A DNA stretch of 64,000 bases from Moanibacter sp965226025 (GCA_965226025.1 CBDDCD010000002.1:1550001-1614000), one strand, 5' to 3'. Counted from the stretch's first letter, positions 1 to 9,355 are shown. Numbers and translations: made by a program. Notes: generated by a model not told the origin, from the sequence alone.

Positions 1-856
1 CGGCGACGAATCTCTCCTCGAATTCCTGCAAGACCTTCGGCAGAACGATGAACCGTTTGGCGGCGATGCAACTCTGGCCGCAGTTGAGCAAGCGACTGGT
101 CACGCACTTGTCGGCGGCGAGTTCGAGATCGGCATCATTCAGGACGAGGTAGGGGTCGCTGCCGCCCAGCTCAAGGACCGTTTTCTTGAGTTGGGAGGAG
201 GCGCCCGTCGCGACTGCTTTGCCCGCCGGCTCGCTGCCGGTCAAGGTTGCCGCCTTAATGTATTCGCTCTCCAGGAGGCGCCCGACATCGGTGGAAGGGA
301 TGAGGAGAGTCCGGAACAAATCCTCGGGGTAACCGGCCTGACGAAGGACCTCTTCGACTGCCAAAGCACCGCCACTCACATTGGAGGCGTGCTTCAAGAC
401 CCCGCCATTTCCCGCCGTGAGTCCTGGCGCAATGAAGCGGAAGACCTGCCAGAAGGGAAAATTCCACGGCATGACTACCAAAATCACTCCCAAGGGCTCG
501 AAGGCTATTGAGCTCCTTGTAGCATCCGTTTCTACGATTTCGTCGGCCAGAAAGGCGGGGCCGTTCTCGGCGTAGTAGTCGCAGACCCAGGCACACTTTT
601 CGATCTCGGCTCGAGCTTCCTTGATGGGTTTGCCCATCTCGCTGGTGATAAGGAGGGCGAATTCGTCTCTGCGATCGAGAAGAATCTGCCCCGCCTTTCT
701 TATCTTGCCGGCCCGCGTTTCGACCGGGACCTGCCTCCAATCGGTGGCCGCCCGATTCGCTCGTTGCACGATGTCATCGACCGTCTCGTGCGACATGGCG
801 TCATATTCGGCGATCTGCTCACCGTTTGCCGGATTGATTGATCGTATCTTGGTCAT
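1..856 (-). CDS. gabD: NAD(P)-dependent succinate-semialdehyde dehydrogenase, 5' part (runs off the window)
   Basis: The minus-strand frame opens with ATG at 856 and stays open to base 1, giving about 285 N-terminal residues of a protein normally near 455. It oxidises an aldehyde, probably succinate semialdehyde, to the acid with NAD(P)+ in the cytoplasm. Visible aldehyde dehydrogenase signatures, in order, are PWNFPFWQ (substrate/cofactor loop), LTGSEPAG (Rossmann turn), ELGGSDPYLV (contains the catalytic glutamate) and GQSCIAAKR with the nucleophilic cysteine. The form ELGGSDP with GQSC is typical of the short SSADH subfamily. The gene lies downstream of the oligopeptide-binding fusion on the same strand, but 332 bp and a palindromic repeat separate them, so co-transcription is uncertain. 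The exact aldehyde substrate is inferred from the subfamily. Confidence 0.88.
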   Translation of the reverse strand, partial: MTKIRSINPANGEQIAEYDAMSHETVDDIVQRANRAATDWRQVPVETRAGKIRKAGQILLDRRDEFALLITSEMGKPIKEARAEIEKCAWVCDYYAENGPAFLADEIVETDATRSSIAFEPLGVILVVMPWNFPFWQVFRFIAPGLTAGNGGVLKHASNVSGGALAVEEVLRQAGYPEDLFRTLLIPSTDVGRLLESEYIKAATLTGSEPAGKAVATGASSQLKKTVLELGGSDPYLVLNDADLELAADKCVTSRLLNCGQSCIAAKRFIVLPKVLQEFEERFVA

Positions 857-987
857 GGTGACTTCTCCCTTGGTCTAACTGTGAAAATGTTTAGATGATG
901 GAACTTCGCGTCTTCAGAATTACTAGAGCAAAACGAACCGAAAAGAAATGGGGAAGTTCTTTCTCTGGGATTCTTGGATTTACAGAG

Positions 988-1088
988 CTAGGAATCTGTC
1001 GGCATGGACTTGGTCTAGATTTGCACCCTTCACGGTTGAATCCGAACCTCCGCGATGTTGCGATATTCAAAGTCCGACAGATTCCTAG
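988..1088. repeat. Palindromic repeat, long type (copy R1)
   Basis: This 101-bp element has perfect 15-bp inverted ends, CTAGGAATCTGTCGG at 988-1002 and its reverse complement ending at 1088. Its core is similar to the copies at 20309-20408 and 40184-40283. It lies in the 332-bp gap between the dehydrogenase start (856) and the stop of the transporter gene (1189), about 100 bp beyond that stop. It is therefore one of two copies that do not form a stop codon. I see nothing else in 857-1188. Confidence 0.85.
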
Positions 1089-1188
1089 GTCAACCCCTCC
1101 CCTTCGGGCACGATTGAGATTCACGATGGGAGAATGGGATACGAGCTTCGAGTTTAGAATTGCGGGATGCGTAGACCCCGTGACCTCC

Positions 1189-4100
1189 TTACCGCTTTCC
1201 GCCTTCCATTCGGATGCGGGGGTCGATGGCGAGGAGAAGGAGGTCGCTGACGAGGACCCCGAAGATGCCGAGCAGAGTGAGGAGCATGAGCATGGATCCG
1301 GCCAGGTACATGTCTTCTTCGAGAAGGGCCGACAGCATAAGGGGGCCGACGGTAGGAAAGCTGAGCACAATGGCGACGATGGCGCCTCCGGATACCAGTT
1401 GAGGAAAGATCGAACCGATCCCGGAAATAAACGGGTTGAGGGCGATGCGGACAGGATACTTGATGAGTAATTTGAAGGGCCGCACACCTTTAGCCAGGGC
1501 GGTGGTGACGTAGGGTTTGCGCAGTTCGTCGAGGAGATTGCCCCGCATCACACGAACCATGCTGGCGGTGCCGCCGACCCCGATTACAAGGATGGGCAGC
1601 CAGATGTGCTGGAAGAGATCCTTGGTCTTGGCCCACGACCATTCGGGCTGAGCCGCAAACTCGGCCGAGAACAGCCCCGAAACATGGATCCCAAAGTAGC
1701 GGGAACTGGCGTACATGAGGAGGAGGGCGAGAAGAAAGTTGGGTATGCACATTCCGATGAAGCCGACAATGGTAGCGAGATAATCACCGAGCGAGTACTG
1801 GCGAACGGCGGCGTAGATCCCGATCGGGAGGGCAACCGACCAGGTGAAAATGATGGTGCCGAGACTGATCAGAAAGGTGAGCAGGAGCCGATCGCCAATG
1901 AGATCATTGACCGAGCCGAGGGTGGCCATCGACTGCCCCATGTTTCCCTGGAGCAGCCCCTGATCTTTTGGGTCGAAAGTGATGAACCATTTCAGGCCAA
2001 TCCATCTGAGGTACTGCGTGGCTAAGGGATGTTCGAGGTGGAACATGGAAATGATCTCCCGAATGCGTTGTTGATCCGCTTCTTCGCCGCTCTCTTCGAG
2101 TTGGACTATGTAGGAGGAAATGAAGTCTCCGGGCGGCAGCTGAATGATCGTGAAACTGATGACGGAGACGATAATCATGGTGGGCGCCATGATGAGCAGG
2201 CGGCGACCGATATACGGGTGGCGGGTTCCGACCAAAACCAGGCCGACCCCTAGAATGCCCAGAATGAGGCGGCGGACGATTTGGGTGACGGCTGGGCCGC
2301 CCTCGAGACGCTCATCGGAGATTCCGCCGGTTGGGCCGGCGCGCTCGACCTCGGCCTTGATCTGGGCGATAGCGCCGGGAGAGTCATATGGCTCCTCGAA
2401 ATAGTAGGTTTCCGTTCCAGAATTTGCCGGCGCGCAGTACTCATTGGCCCAGAGCAGTTTTCGGGGCACATTGCGGAATCCGTTCTTGACCGTGACGGGG
2501 TTAGGGACGGCGCTGCAAACGCTGATGGTCCACAGGTTTTCGCCGGCGATCTTGAGGGCTTCGCGAAAAATCTCAATGCGTTCCCCCTGGTCGGGAGTGA
2601 TGAGGGCCTGATCGTAAGCCTCGACGGCCCGGTAGAGAGGATGATCTTTCGGAATGGGTATCGACCCCTTTACTTTGGCAAGTTCGTCTCCGTAGAACCC
2701 CCCTCGCATGTACCATTTGGCAAATCCTATCCCGTAGCCAGCGTCGGCTTCAAACGGCACAATCGGCGAAGGGTCGAGAAGGGGTAGAATCAGGTTGAAG
2801 GCGCCAATCAAGATGATGTCGTAATCACGCGACTGAAGGCGGGCCTGGCGCAGCCGTGCTGCAACGACCTGGAAGATTGCACGAACGCCGATGTTGGCCC
2901 AGTCCTCGACCACGGCCTGCAATTTCTCGGGATTGTGGTCAACGTAGGCGAGGAGAGAGAATGTCATTCGGCTGCCGTCCCGGAAAGTGCGGTAGCCTTC
3001 ATCGTCTCGGGGGGTGAGGCCGAGCTCGTCCAGGAGAGCGTTGGCGCGATCGGGGGCATACTCCGTATAGGCGTGATAAAGTGAAGGCTCGTAATAAGGG
3101 GAATCGGGTCCCGGTGCGGCTTGGGCCGGCTCGACAACCCCTGCAAACTCAGTCTCGATGATGGCCTTGCGATTGATTGCGAGGGAGAGGGCCTGCCGGA
3201 ATTTCTTCTCATTCAAGAGACGCCGCCGCTTCCCCGTGGCCGGTTCATCCGGATCGATTCGGCCGTTCAAATTGATGTGCAGGCAGAGACTCGAACCTTG
3301 GCTCCAGCTCCAGTTGTAGACCTCGTAGTCGCCCCGCTCCCGCCCGGCCATAAAGAGCTCGTAGAGGTCGAATTCCATACTGACGAACTGAAGGGTGAAT
3401 TCGCCGTTGGAAGCACCCAGACCGATCGTCTTCGCCGATCGATCCTGAATGAGCATGCGATCAACGTAGGGTAGCTGGCGGCCCTTCGGATCGACCGCGT
3501 AGTAATAGGGATTCCTCACATAATTCCAGGGACCATTGGCTTTGTAGGTGCGGAAGACCCAAGGCCACATGCGGGGATGTTGGGGATTATCCCAATTCTT
3601 CACATAGGTGTAGAGGCTCCGCTTGCTCGGCTGGCGAAGAGTACGCATTGTGCGTTTTATCAGTTCCTGGTTGCCGATGACCGGATGGTATTGTCGGAGG
3701 TAGTGAGCCGGGGTCTCCGTCAGGTGTTTGGCGGTCGCCCCGGTGGCGAGTTGTTCGATGAAGAGGGGATGGGGCGAATCAAAGCTGAACTTGACCGTGT
3801 AATCGTCGATCTTGCTGATCTCACCGCGCTTGGCGCGAAACATCATGATCTTCGGCGGCTTCGACCAGATGACCGGATCGGTGGCCTCATGCTCCCACCA
3901 ATACAGGATATCATCAGCCGTGTAGGGATGCCCATCCGACCAGCGAATACCCTTGCGCAGATGAATGATGTACTCACGGTGATCGGACAAGGCTTCATAG
4001 CTTTTGGCGATGTGCGGAACCACGGGATAGGCCATCGGTGACCACCGGAAAAGGTGGGCGCCGCCGATGCGCCCACTCATGCCCTCCACCTTGGGCGCCA

Positions 4101-4533
4101 TGATCCAAGTGCCTCCGTAATTGCCCAGTCCATCGATCCCCTTCAAGACGACTGGTTCCGGCCCAACCCTCTCTTCGACGCGAGGGAGCTTCCCTTCGGC
4201 CACCAGTTCGGCCAGGATGGGGGCTTCCCCTCGAGGATACCAGCTCCCGGATGAACCGTCGGAGTAATCGACCTCCTGCCAGATCACAGGCCCTTTGCCG
4301 ATCTCCGTGGGATAAACCCGGGAAGCCTCGGTGGCGGCGACCTCATCGGGGTCGTGGACCTGAGCACGGGTTTCCATTTGGGGCCGGAATAACCGGCTCC
4401 ATACGATCAAGAACAGCGCCGTGCAAAGGAACGTCACCAACAGCCTCACGCAGACACTCCGGAGCTGGAGCCGGGAGATCATCGACAAACCATCACTGCT
4501 GTCTCGAAAGGGCAAACGATCGACACGATTCAC
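1189..4533 (-). CDS. Oligopeptide ABC transporter: family-5 substrate-binding protein fused to an OppB-type permease
   Basis: This 1114-residue protein joins two normally separate subunits. An N-terminal membrane anchor (about residues 31-47) precedes a family-5 solute-binding domain (about 110-690), whose conserved stretches include IRWSDGHPYTADD and FRQALSLAINRKAI. A linker and a single hydrophobic segment follow, then an OppB/DppB permease (about 775-1114) with several membrane spans and the EAA-like loop ALAKGVRPFKLLIKYPV that would contact the ATPase. Solute-binding proteins of this family are usually secreted or lipid-anchored, so here the receptor would be tethered one-to-one to its channel. 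No OppC partner and no ATPase lie next to it, so these must be encoded elsewhere. The GTG at 4533 has AGGA just upstream; an ATG at 4482 is a reasonable alternative. The substrate (peptide or sugar) cannot be read from sequence. Confidence 0.85.
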   Translation of the reverse strand: MNRVDRLPFRDSSDGLSMISRLQLRSVCVRLLVTFLCTALFLIVWSRLFRPQMETRAQVHDPDEVAATEASRVYPTEIGKGPVIWQEVDYSDGSSGSWYPRGEAPILAELVAEGKLPRVEERVGPEPVVLKGIDGLGNYGGTWIMAPKVEGMSGRIGGAHLFRWSPMAYPVVPHIAKSYEALSDHREYIIHLRKGIRWSDGHPYTADDILYWWEHEATDPVIWSKPPKIMMFRAKRGEISKIDDYTVKFSFDSPHPLFIEQLATGATAKHLTETPAHYLRQYHPVIGNQELIKRTMRTLRQPSKRSLYTYVKNWDNPQHPRMWPWVFRTYKANGPWNYVRNPYYYAVDPKGRQLPYVDRMLIQDRSAKTIGLGASNGEFTLQFVSMEFDLYELFMAGRERGDYEVYNWSWSQGSSLCLHINLNGRIDPDEPATGKRRRLLNEKKFRQALSLAINRKAIIETEFAGVVEPAQAAPGPDSPYYEPSLYHAYTEYAPDRANALLDELGLTPRDDEGYRTFRDGSRMTFSLLAYVDHNPEKLQAVVEDWANIGVRAIFQVVAARLRQARLQSRDYDIILIGAFNLILPLLDPSPIVPFEADAGYGIGFAKWYMRGGFYGDELAKVKGSIPIPKDHPLYRAVEAYDQALITPDQGERIEIFREALKIAGENLWTISVCSAVPNPVTVKNGFRNVPRKLLWANEYCAPANSGTETYYFEEPYDSPGAIAQIKAEVERAGPTGGISDERLEGGPAVTQIVRRLILGILGVGLVLVGTRHPYIGRRLLIMAPTMIIVSVISFTIIQLPPGDFISSYIVQLEESGEEADQQRIREIISMFHLEHPLATQYLRWIGLKWFITFDPKDQGLLQGNMGQSMATLGSVNDLIGDRLLLTFLISLGTIIFTWSVALPIGIYAAVRQYSLGDYLATIVGFIGMCIPNFLLALLLMYASSRYFGIHVSGLFSAEFAAQPEWSWAKTKDLFQHIWLPILVIGVGGTASMVRVMRGNLLDELRKPYVTTALAKGVRPFKLLIKYPVRIALNPFISGIGSIFPQLVSGGAIVAIVLSFPTVGPLMLSALLEEDMYLAGSMLMLLTLLGIFGVLVSDLLLLAIDPRIRMEGGKR

Positions 4534-4586
4534 GATCCTGAATTCCGTCCTGCGAATGTCAATTGCGGGCCGTATGGGACCGGGGA

Positions 4587-4660
4587 GGATAGGAGTTTCG
4601 GGTTGCGAGTTTCCTGATGACGGAGTCTTCGGTGGAGCAGATTTGTAATCTGCTCAGCGG
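4587..4660. repeat. Intergenic repeat with palindrome GAGCAGATT-TGT-AATCTGCTC, first copy
   Basis: The block begins GGAGTTTCGGGTTGCGAGTT and contains CGGAGTCTTCGGTGG followed by the palindrome at 4635-4655 (9-bp arms, 3-nt loop). A clearly related block lies at 7286-7404, on the other side of the dehydrogenase and sialidase genes. The rest of 4534-4916 is purine-rich with no open frame or clear signal that I can support. Confidence 0.6.
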
Positions 4661-4916
4661 GGTATGAGGGCAACCCACCCCGCTCCCGCTGAGAGGGAGC
4701 ACTCGGTCGTCCCGTTGGGCGAGATCACGGCCGAAGCCCTCCGCGTAGGGGATGGGAGACGCGGAGACGCAGAGAGAGAGAGCGGGGGGGAGGGAGGCTT
4801 CTAGATTGAGGTTGTGAGTTTCGAGTGGGAGAGATGAGGGTAGAACGTGGTGGCGGATTGTAGGGTATTTGGACAGGCGAAGAGGCGGAGCTGCAGAGCG
4901 ACGGAACCAAGGACGC

Positions 4917-5951
4917 TTACTCCAACTCGTGGTCGATGCCTAGCTTGATCGAGCGCTCGGGGTGTTCGTTGATCTCGTGGTAGGCGTCGGCGGCTTGGGC
5001 GAAGGGCACGATGGGATCGACGAGGTCGTCGGCTACGAGGCGGCCTTCGACGAGGAGGGCCAGGGACTCTTTCTGGATGCGGGCAAAATCCCAGCTGGCC
5101 TGGGGCAGGGGCTGGCTGCAGGCGCGGCTGGAGATGACCTGGATGCGGTTGCGGTGCCATTCGCCGGCTAAGCGCAGGCCCTGGTCGCCATGGTAGTAGG
5201 CGGTGGAGACGAGGGTGCCGGCGTAGCAGGTCGAGCGCATGGCGTCTTCTAAGGCGCGGTAGGAGCCGCTGGTTTCGAAGACGATGTCGGCGCCAGTTTT
5301 GTCGGTGAATTGTTTGATCTCCAAGCCGGCGTCCACTTCGGTGGGGTCCAGGGCCAGGTCGGCGCCGTGGCGTAGGGCGGCGGAGCGCCGGCGTTCGATG
5401 GGGTCGACCACCGCGATCCAGCGCGCACCACCGAGTCGGGCGGCTTGCGCGACCATAAGACCGATGGCGCCGAGACCAAATACGGCGACGCGGTCGCCCA
5501 GGCGCACCGGGCCGTCCCGGACCGCGCCCAGGGCGAAGTCGGCGGGATCCCAGTACATAATGGCGTGAGGGGAGACGCCGTCAGGAGCTTTTTGGAGGCG
5601 GACGGCCGTGGTGGTATGGGTCTCGCGAATGGGAAGGTGGGCGAAGACGTGGTCGCTGACATTCAGAGAATCGACTTCGCTGCCGACTTCGGTGACCAGG
5701 CCCAAGCACATGTTCCCGAGATGGCGAAGAAATTCGTCGCCGGCGGATTCGCCCCGTCGGTGCAGACGCAATTCACCGTCCCAACGGTCGGAGGCGTCCG
5801 GCGTGTCGGCGCGGAAGCCGCGAAGTTCAGTGCCGTGTTTTACGGAGCTAAAAAGGCTTCTCACCCGCACCTGATCGGGTTCGAGGAAGGGTTCTTCGTA
5901 TTCGCTGAGGATGGCGTGGCCAGGGCGATCGGCGATCAGTTCGAGGGGCAT
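4917..5951 (-). CDS. Zinc-type (MDR superfamily) alcohol dehydrogenase-like oxidoreductase
   Basis: This 344-residue medium-chain dehydrogenase/reductase starts at ATG 5951 with GGGAGA just upstream; a longer reading to 6191 looks non-coding. The N-terminal GroES-like half covers about residues 1-150. The Rossmann half begins near 165 with the nucleotide-binding turn GLGAIGLMVAQAARLGGA, followed by an acidic residue in VVDPIERRR that suggests NAD preference. The usual catalytic-zinc motif GHExxG is replaced by GNMCLG, and the structural four-cysteine lobe is absent, so zinc catalysis is doubtful. Similar proteins act on sugar derivatives or polyols, but the substrate is unknown. It is divergent from the sialidase-like gene at 6202, with 250 bp between the starts, and the two may serve one carbohydrate pathway; that link is inferred from position only. 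Confidence 0.8.
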   Translation of the reverse strand: MPLELIADRPGHAILSEYEEPFLEPDQVRVRSLFSSVKHGTELRGFRADTPDASDRWDGELRLHRRGESAGDEFLRHLGNMCLGLVTEVGSEVDSLNVSDHVFAHLPIRETHTTTAVRLQKAPDGVSPHAIMYWDPADFALGAVRDGPVRLGDRVAVFGLGAIGLMVAQAARLGGARWIAVVDPIERRRSAALRHGADLALDPTEVDAGLEIKQFTDKTGADIVFETSGSYRALEDAMRSTCYAGTLVSTAYYHGDQGLRLAGEWHRNRIQVISSRACSQPLPQASWDFARIQKESLALLVEGRLVADDLVDPIVPFAQAADAYHEINEHPERSIKLGIDHELE

Positions 5952-6201
5952 GGCGTCTCCCGTGGGTTGGTGATAAGGTGTTTGAGGGCGACACGCCCTT
6001 GAACAGGCAAATATGAGTGGATGGGAATTGGGGCACAACCTCAAAGGAGGAGACTGGGAAGATGCGAGATGTGGGATCCGTGATGCGAGGTCTTTTGGAT
6101 CGTGCTGAGCGGGATTCCATGAATCCGCGGCTCTCTCGAATTCGTGGGCAAATCTCTGTCGTTCTTGCGTTGCCGCCGTCGGTTCCGGCACAATCTAAGA
6201 G

Positions 6202-7278
6202 ATGGATCAATACGCTCAAAACCTTCCGCTGTTTGACCTCGCCACTGATACGGAGCGTCAGGTCGTGATAGCCCGTGGCACCGAAGACGTCTACCAAGGG
6301 CACCCGACTACGGTGTTGATGCCGGACGGCAAGACAATCATCTGCGTGTGGTGCATCAACCATGGTGGCCACGGAGGCCCGCTGGCTCGAAGTAGCGACG
6401 GCGGCCTCACCTGGCAGCGCCAGGAGACGACGGACGATTGGCAGCATGTGCACAACTGTCCGAGCATCTATCCTTTGACCGATCCCGGCGGCCGACAGCG
6501 GCTGTTTGTCTTCGCCGCCCGAGCCGATGGAGATCGCACCATGCAGCAGACTTACAGCGAAGACGGCGGCTATACATGGACACCGTTTCGCAGCATTGGC
6601 GAGTTTCCGTGTATCATGGCCTTTACCTCGATCATTCAACTCAAGAGTGGCGACTACCTGGGATTGTACCCGAGGGGCAAGGACGACCGGGATGCCACGC
6701 CCTTGAAAATGTGGCAGTCCGTGTCGAGAGACGGCGGCCTGACCTGGGAGCGGTCGACGCTGTTTTCTGAGGACGTGGCTCGGGGGCGCGATCCGGACGA
6801 GCCCGAGATGTTGCGGTCGCCCGACGGCCAGCAAATGCTTTGCCTGTTCCGGGAAAACCTGCGCAAGGGCCACTCGCTGATGCGGACTTCCGACGACGAA
6901 GGCGCAACCTGGACGGATCTGCGAGAGACACCCTGGGGGCTAACCGGGGATCGCCACAAAGCGCGCTATGCTCCCGACGGCAGAATGGTTGTGGTCTTTC
7001 GCGACATGGCGCCGGAGGGTCCGTCGAAAGGCAGCTTCGTGGCGTGGGTCGGCACCTATGAAGATGTTATCGCGGGGCGTCCGGGGCAATACCGCCTCAA
7101 ACTTTTGCACCAGCACGGTCCCCACACCACGGACTGCGGCTATCCGGGGCTGGAGCTGCTGCCGGACGGTACTTTTATCGCTACAACTTACGTCAAATAT
7201 CGGCCCGGGCCCGAACAGAATTCGGTTGTCAGCGTCCGCTTCCGGTTGGATGAAATGGACGGCCGGGTGTGGAAGTAG
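6202..7278 (+). CDS. BNR/Asp-box sialidase-like (six-bladed beta-propeller) protein
   Basis: This 358-residue protein carries four Asp-box repeats, SSDGGLTW, SEDGGYTW, SRDGGLTW and SDDEGATW, spaced along residues about 60-240, as in the six-bladed propeller of sialidases and related exo-glycosidases. An early VIARGTEDVYQGHPTTV stretch stands where the arginine of the active site often lies. No signal peptide is visible, so it would act in the cytoplasm, unusual for a true sialidase. Many such proteins in PVC and planctomycete genomes are annotated exo-alpha-sialidase without activity data. It starts at ATG 6202, 250 bp from the divergent dehydrogenase. The substrate is unknown; an acidic sugar or sulfated glycan derivative is possible. 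Confidence 0.82.
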   Translation: MDQYAQNLPLFDLATDTERQVVIARGTEDVYQGHPTTVLMPDGKTIICVWCINHGGHGGPLARSSDGGLTWQRQETTDDWQHVHNCPSIYPLTDPGGRQRLFVFAARADGDRTMQQTYSEDGGYTWTPFRSIGEFPCIMAFTSIIQLKSGDYLGLYPRGKDDRDATPLKMWQSVSRDGGLTWERSTLFSEDVARGRDPDEPEMLRSPDGQQMLCLFRENLRKGHSLMRTSDDEGATWTDLRETPWGLTGDRHKARYAPDGRMVVVFRDMAPEGPSKGSFVAWVGTYEDVIAGRPGQYRLKLLHQHGPHTTDCGYPGLELLPDGTFIATTYVKYRPGPEQNSVVSVRFRLDEMDGRVWK

Positions 7279-7285
7279 CCCTGGG

Positions 7286-7404
7286 AGGAGTTTCGGGTAG
7301 CGAGTTGCGGGTATCGAGTTTGGAAAGGCGGAGTCTTCTGTGGGGAAGATTTGTAATCCGCCCATAACGGCGCAAAAGTGACGGCAGATTGAAAATCCGC
7401 CCCA
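7286..7404. repeat. Intergenic repeat related to 4587-4660, second copy
   Basis: It begins GGAGTTTCGGGTAGCGAGTT directly after the sialidase stop and contains CGGAGTCTTCTGTGG. It then has two diverged palindromic units, AGATTTGTAATCCGCCC and GGCAGATTGAAAATCCGCC. The shared blocks with 4587-4660 are in the same order. The remainder of 7279-7619 shows no gene. Confidence 0.6.
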
Positions 7405-7619
7405 CGGGCTGCGCCCCTCCGAAATACGCGGTAGAGTTTAGAGAACATAGGTAGCTTGACACAGAATTGCGGGACTTCGAAGCAGCGAGCCAATCTGTAT
7501 ATCTCCTCAATGGGGCTGAGAAAGCTGGTTCAGGAAGAGGCCGAGGAGCCGATAAATGCATCTAAGCGCGCCTAGCTTTCAAAACCGCCAACCGAGATTT
7601 CGATACCGAGGCCTGTCCC

Positions 7620-8642
7620 ATGAATGAGCCGAGCACCGGCCCGGGTATAGCATTGGGTCAACTACCCAACCATTCGGGGAATGGAAATGCGGCCTCGGCC
7701 CATCGGCTGATTTCGGAAGGAGGTGAACTGAAGGGCGGAGACTTCGAAGGACGGGATCTGATAGGCGTGGATCTCCGCGGCTGCGATCTCGCTGGCGCCA
7801 ATCTCAAAGGGGCCAATTTATTCAAGGCGAATCTCAGCGGCGCCCATTTGGCCAACGCCTGTCTCGAAAACGCGGATCTTACGGGCGCGGATCTCACGGA
7901 GGCTAATCTGGACTCCGCAAGCCTCGGTAATGCCGGGCTCGGAATGTGCAACTTGACTGAGGCCAAACTATTCCATGCCAACCTCGAGAACTGCACTTTG
8001 TCTAAGGCCAACTTGACAGGAGCTGATCTGCGGTGCGCCAACCTCCAAAAAGCTAGGTTGCGCGAGGCCGTTCTGCGGAAAACCGACTTCACCAGCGCGG
8101 ACCTCCGGGAGACGGATCTGACGGAATGCCGCGTCGGTGAGGCCATTTTCAACAAGGCCGATCTAAGACAGTCCTCTACGCGGTCGATTCGGGAATTCGA
8201 GAAGGCGAAATGGACCGGTGTCGACATTCGCGACGTCAACTTCTCCGGATCCTACTTGCTGTGCCGATTCATCATCGACGAGAATTTCATTGACGAATTT
8301 CGCCTTTCGAGCCGGTTCAACTCGTGGGTCTACTATCTCTGGTGGGATACGAGCGACTGCGGTCGTAGCATGACCCGATGGTGTTGCTGGATCGCTTTTG
8401 TCACCCTTCTCTTCGCGGGTTGCTATCGGCTGGCTGATCTCAACTACGCCCATCACGATTCTTCATGGCTCTCGATCATCTATTACAGCGTTGTCACCCT
8501 GACTACACTCGGTTACGGTGACATCCAGCCTGCTTCCACCGGCGCCCAGGTGATAGCCATGATTAAAGTTGCCTCGGGCTATGTTCTTCTTGGTGGTCTC
8601 CTGTCCATCTTCGCCAACAAGATGGCGCGCCGAGGCGATTGA
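7620..8642 (+). CDS. Pentapeptide-repeat protein with C-terminal two-TM potassium channel domain
   Basis: The 340-residue protein has about thirty A(N/D)LXX pentapeptides from about residue 35 to 195, which fold as a right-handed quadrilateral beta-helix. The C-terminal part has a hydrophobic helix (CCWIAFVTLLFAGCYRL, near residue 262), a pore region carrying the potassium selectivity filter TLTTLGYGD (near 298) and a last membrane helix, the classic two-span channel subunit. The family is therefore a tetrameric K+ channel of the inner membrane with a cytoplasmic beta-helix that may act as sensor or scaffold. What opens it is unknown. The HDOD protein gene starts 6 bp after the stop, so the two form an operon, suggesting a signalling role. 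Confidence 0.88.
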   Translation: MNEPSTGPGIALGQLPNHSGNGNAASAHRLISEGGELKGGDFEGRDLIGVDLRGCDLAGANLKGANLFKANLSGAHLANACLENADLTGADLTEANLDSASLGNAGLGMCNLTEAKLFHANLENCTLSKANLTGADLRCANLQKARLREAVLRKTDFTSADLRETDLTECRVGEAIFNKADLRQSSTRSIREFEKAKWTGVDIRDVNFSGSYLLCRFIIDENFIDEFRLSSRFNSWVYYLWWDTSDCGRSMTRWCCWIAFVTLLFAGCYRLADLNYAHHDSSWLSIIYYSVVTLTTLGYGDIQPASTGAQVIAMIKVASGYVLLGGLLSIFANKMARRGD

Positions 8643-8648
8643 CGGCTG

Positions 8649-9266
8649 ATGTTTACGATATTCAAAGGTAAGAGTCGGAATCCAAAGGAGGATCTCGACG
8701 ACCTGCTTGAGGGATACGAGATTCCCAGCTTTCCCACCGCCGTAATGAAGGTCCTTCAGATGCTCAGGGATCCGGATGTGGAGATCTCACTCATTGCCGA
8801 AGAGCTGCAGGTCGATCCCGGCATGACGGTACGGGTTCTTCAAATGGTGAATTCTGCCGCCTACGGCTCTGCCCAGAAGGTCACGGATGTTGCTCACGCA
8901 GTCACGCTGGTGGGCCGTTCTCCGCTCGAGGCAATGGTTATATCAGTGGCTGTGAAGGATATCATGCCCGGCAGGCAACAGTCCGGCTTCGATCTCGATC
9001 GCTTCTGGCTATCTTCGGCGAGACGGGCAAGCGCGGCGCGGCTCCTTTCCCATCACCTGCATCCTGCCACGAGCAGCGAAGCCTTTACTTCGGGTCTGCT
9101 TCAAGACATCGCAGTTCCGGTGCTCGCGGATCTCAAAGGCGACGCCTACTGTGAAATCTACCAGCGATGGCAAAACGAAGATGATCTGAGACTCGAGGAT
9201 CTGCTCAACGATCTGATTGAAGAGGCCTTCAATGAAGCACAGTTGTTCTATGAGCTCATGCACTGA
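8649..9266 (+). CDS. HDOD-domain signalling protein, C-terminally short
   Basis: The 205-residue protein contains most of an HDOD domain. IPSFPTAVMKVLQMLRDP opens it at about residue 24, followed by DPGMTVRVLQMVNSAAYG, then the helix HAVTLVGRSPLEAMVIS and SGLLQDIAVPVLADL. HDOD domains are HD-like helical folds without full catalytic metal sites and occur in bacterial signalling proteins. The last helices of a typical domain (the HAEVGALLLxxWxxP region) are missing, because the frame stops soon after EEAFNEAQLFYELMH. The gene follows the channel gene by 6 bp and is convergent with the kinase gene at 9356. Whether the short end is natural or reflects a mutation cannot be decided from one sequence. 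Confidence 0.8.
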   Translation: MFTIFKGKSRNPKEDLDDLLEGYEIPSFPTAVMKVLQMLRDPDVEISLIAEELQVDPGMTVRVLQMVNSAAYGSAQKVTDVAHAVTLVGRSPLEAMVISVAVKDIMPGRQQSGFDLDRFWLSSARRASAARLLSHHLHPATSSEAFTSGLLQDIAVPVLADLKGDAYCEIYQRWQNEDDLRLEDLLNDLIEEAFNEAQLFYELMH

Positions 9267-9355
9267 GAGGGAGTGGCCTTCGGTCGCGTCATCGGTCATT
9301 GGGGGAGATGAAGGAGCGGACAGTCTCAGTCGGTATTCTGAAGCACAATCGGAAC

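Noticed and set aside
895..1470. Plus-strand open frame opposite the transporter gene end
   Set aside because: It runs through a palindromic repeat and then antisense to the conserved permease domain; no family features.
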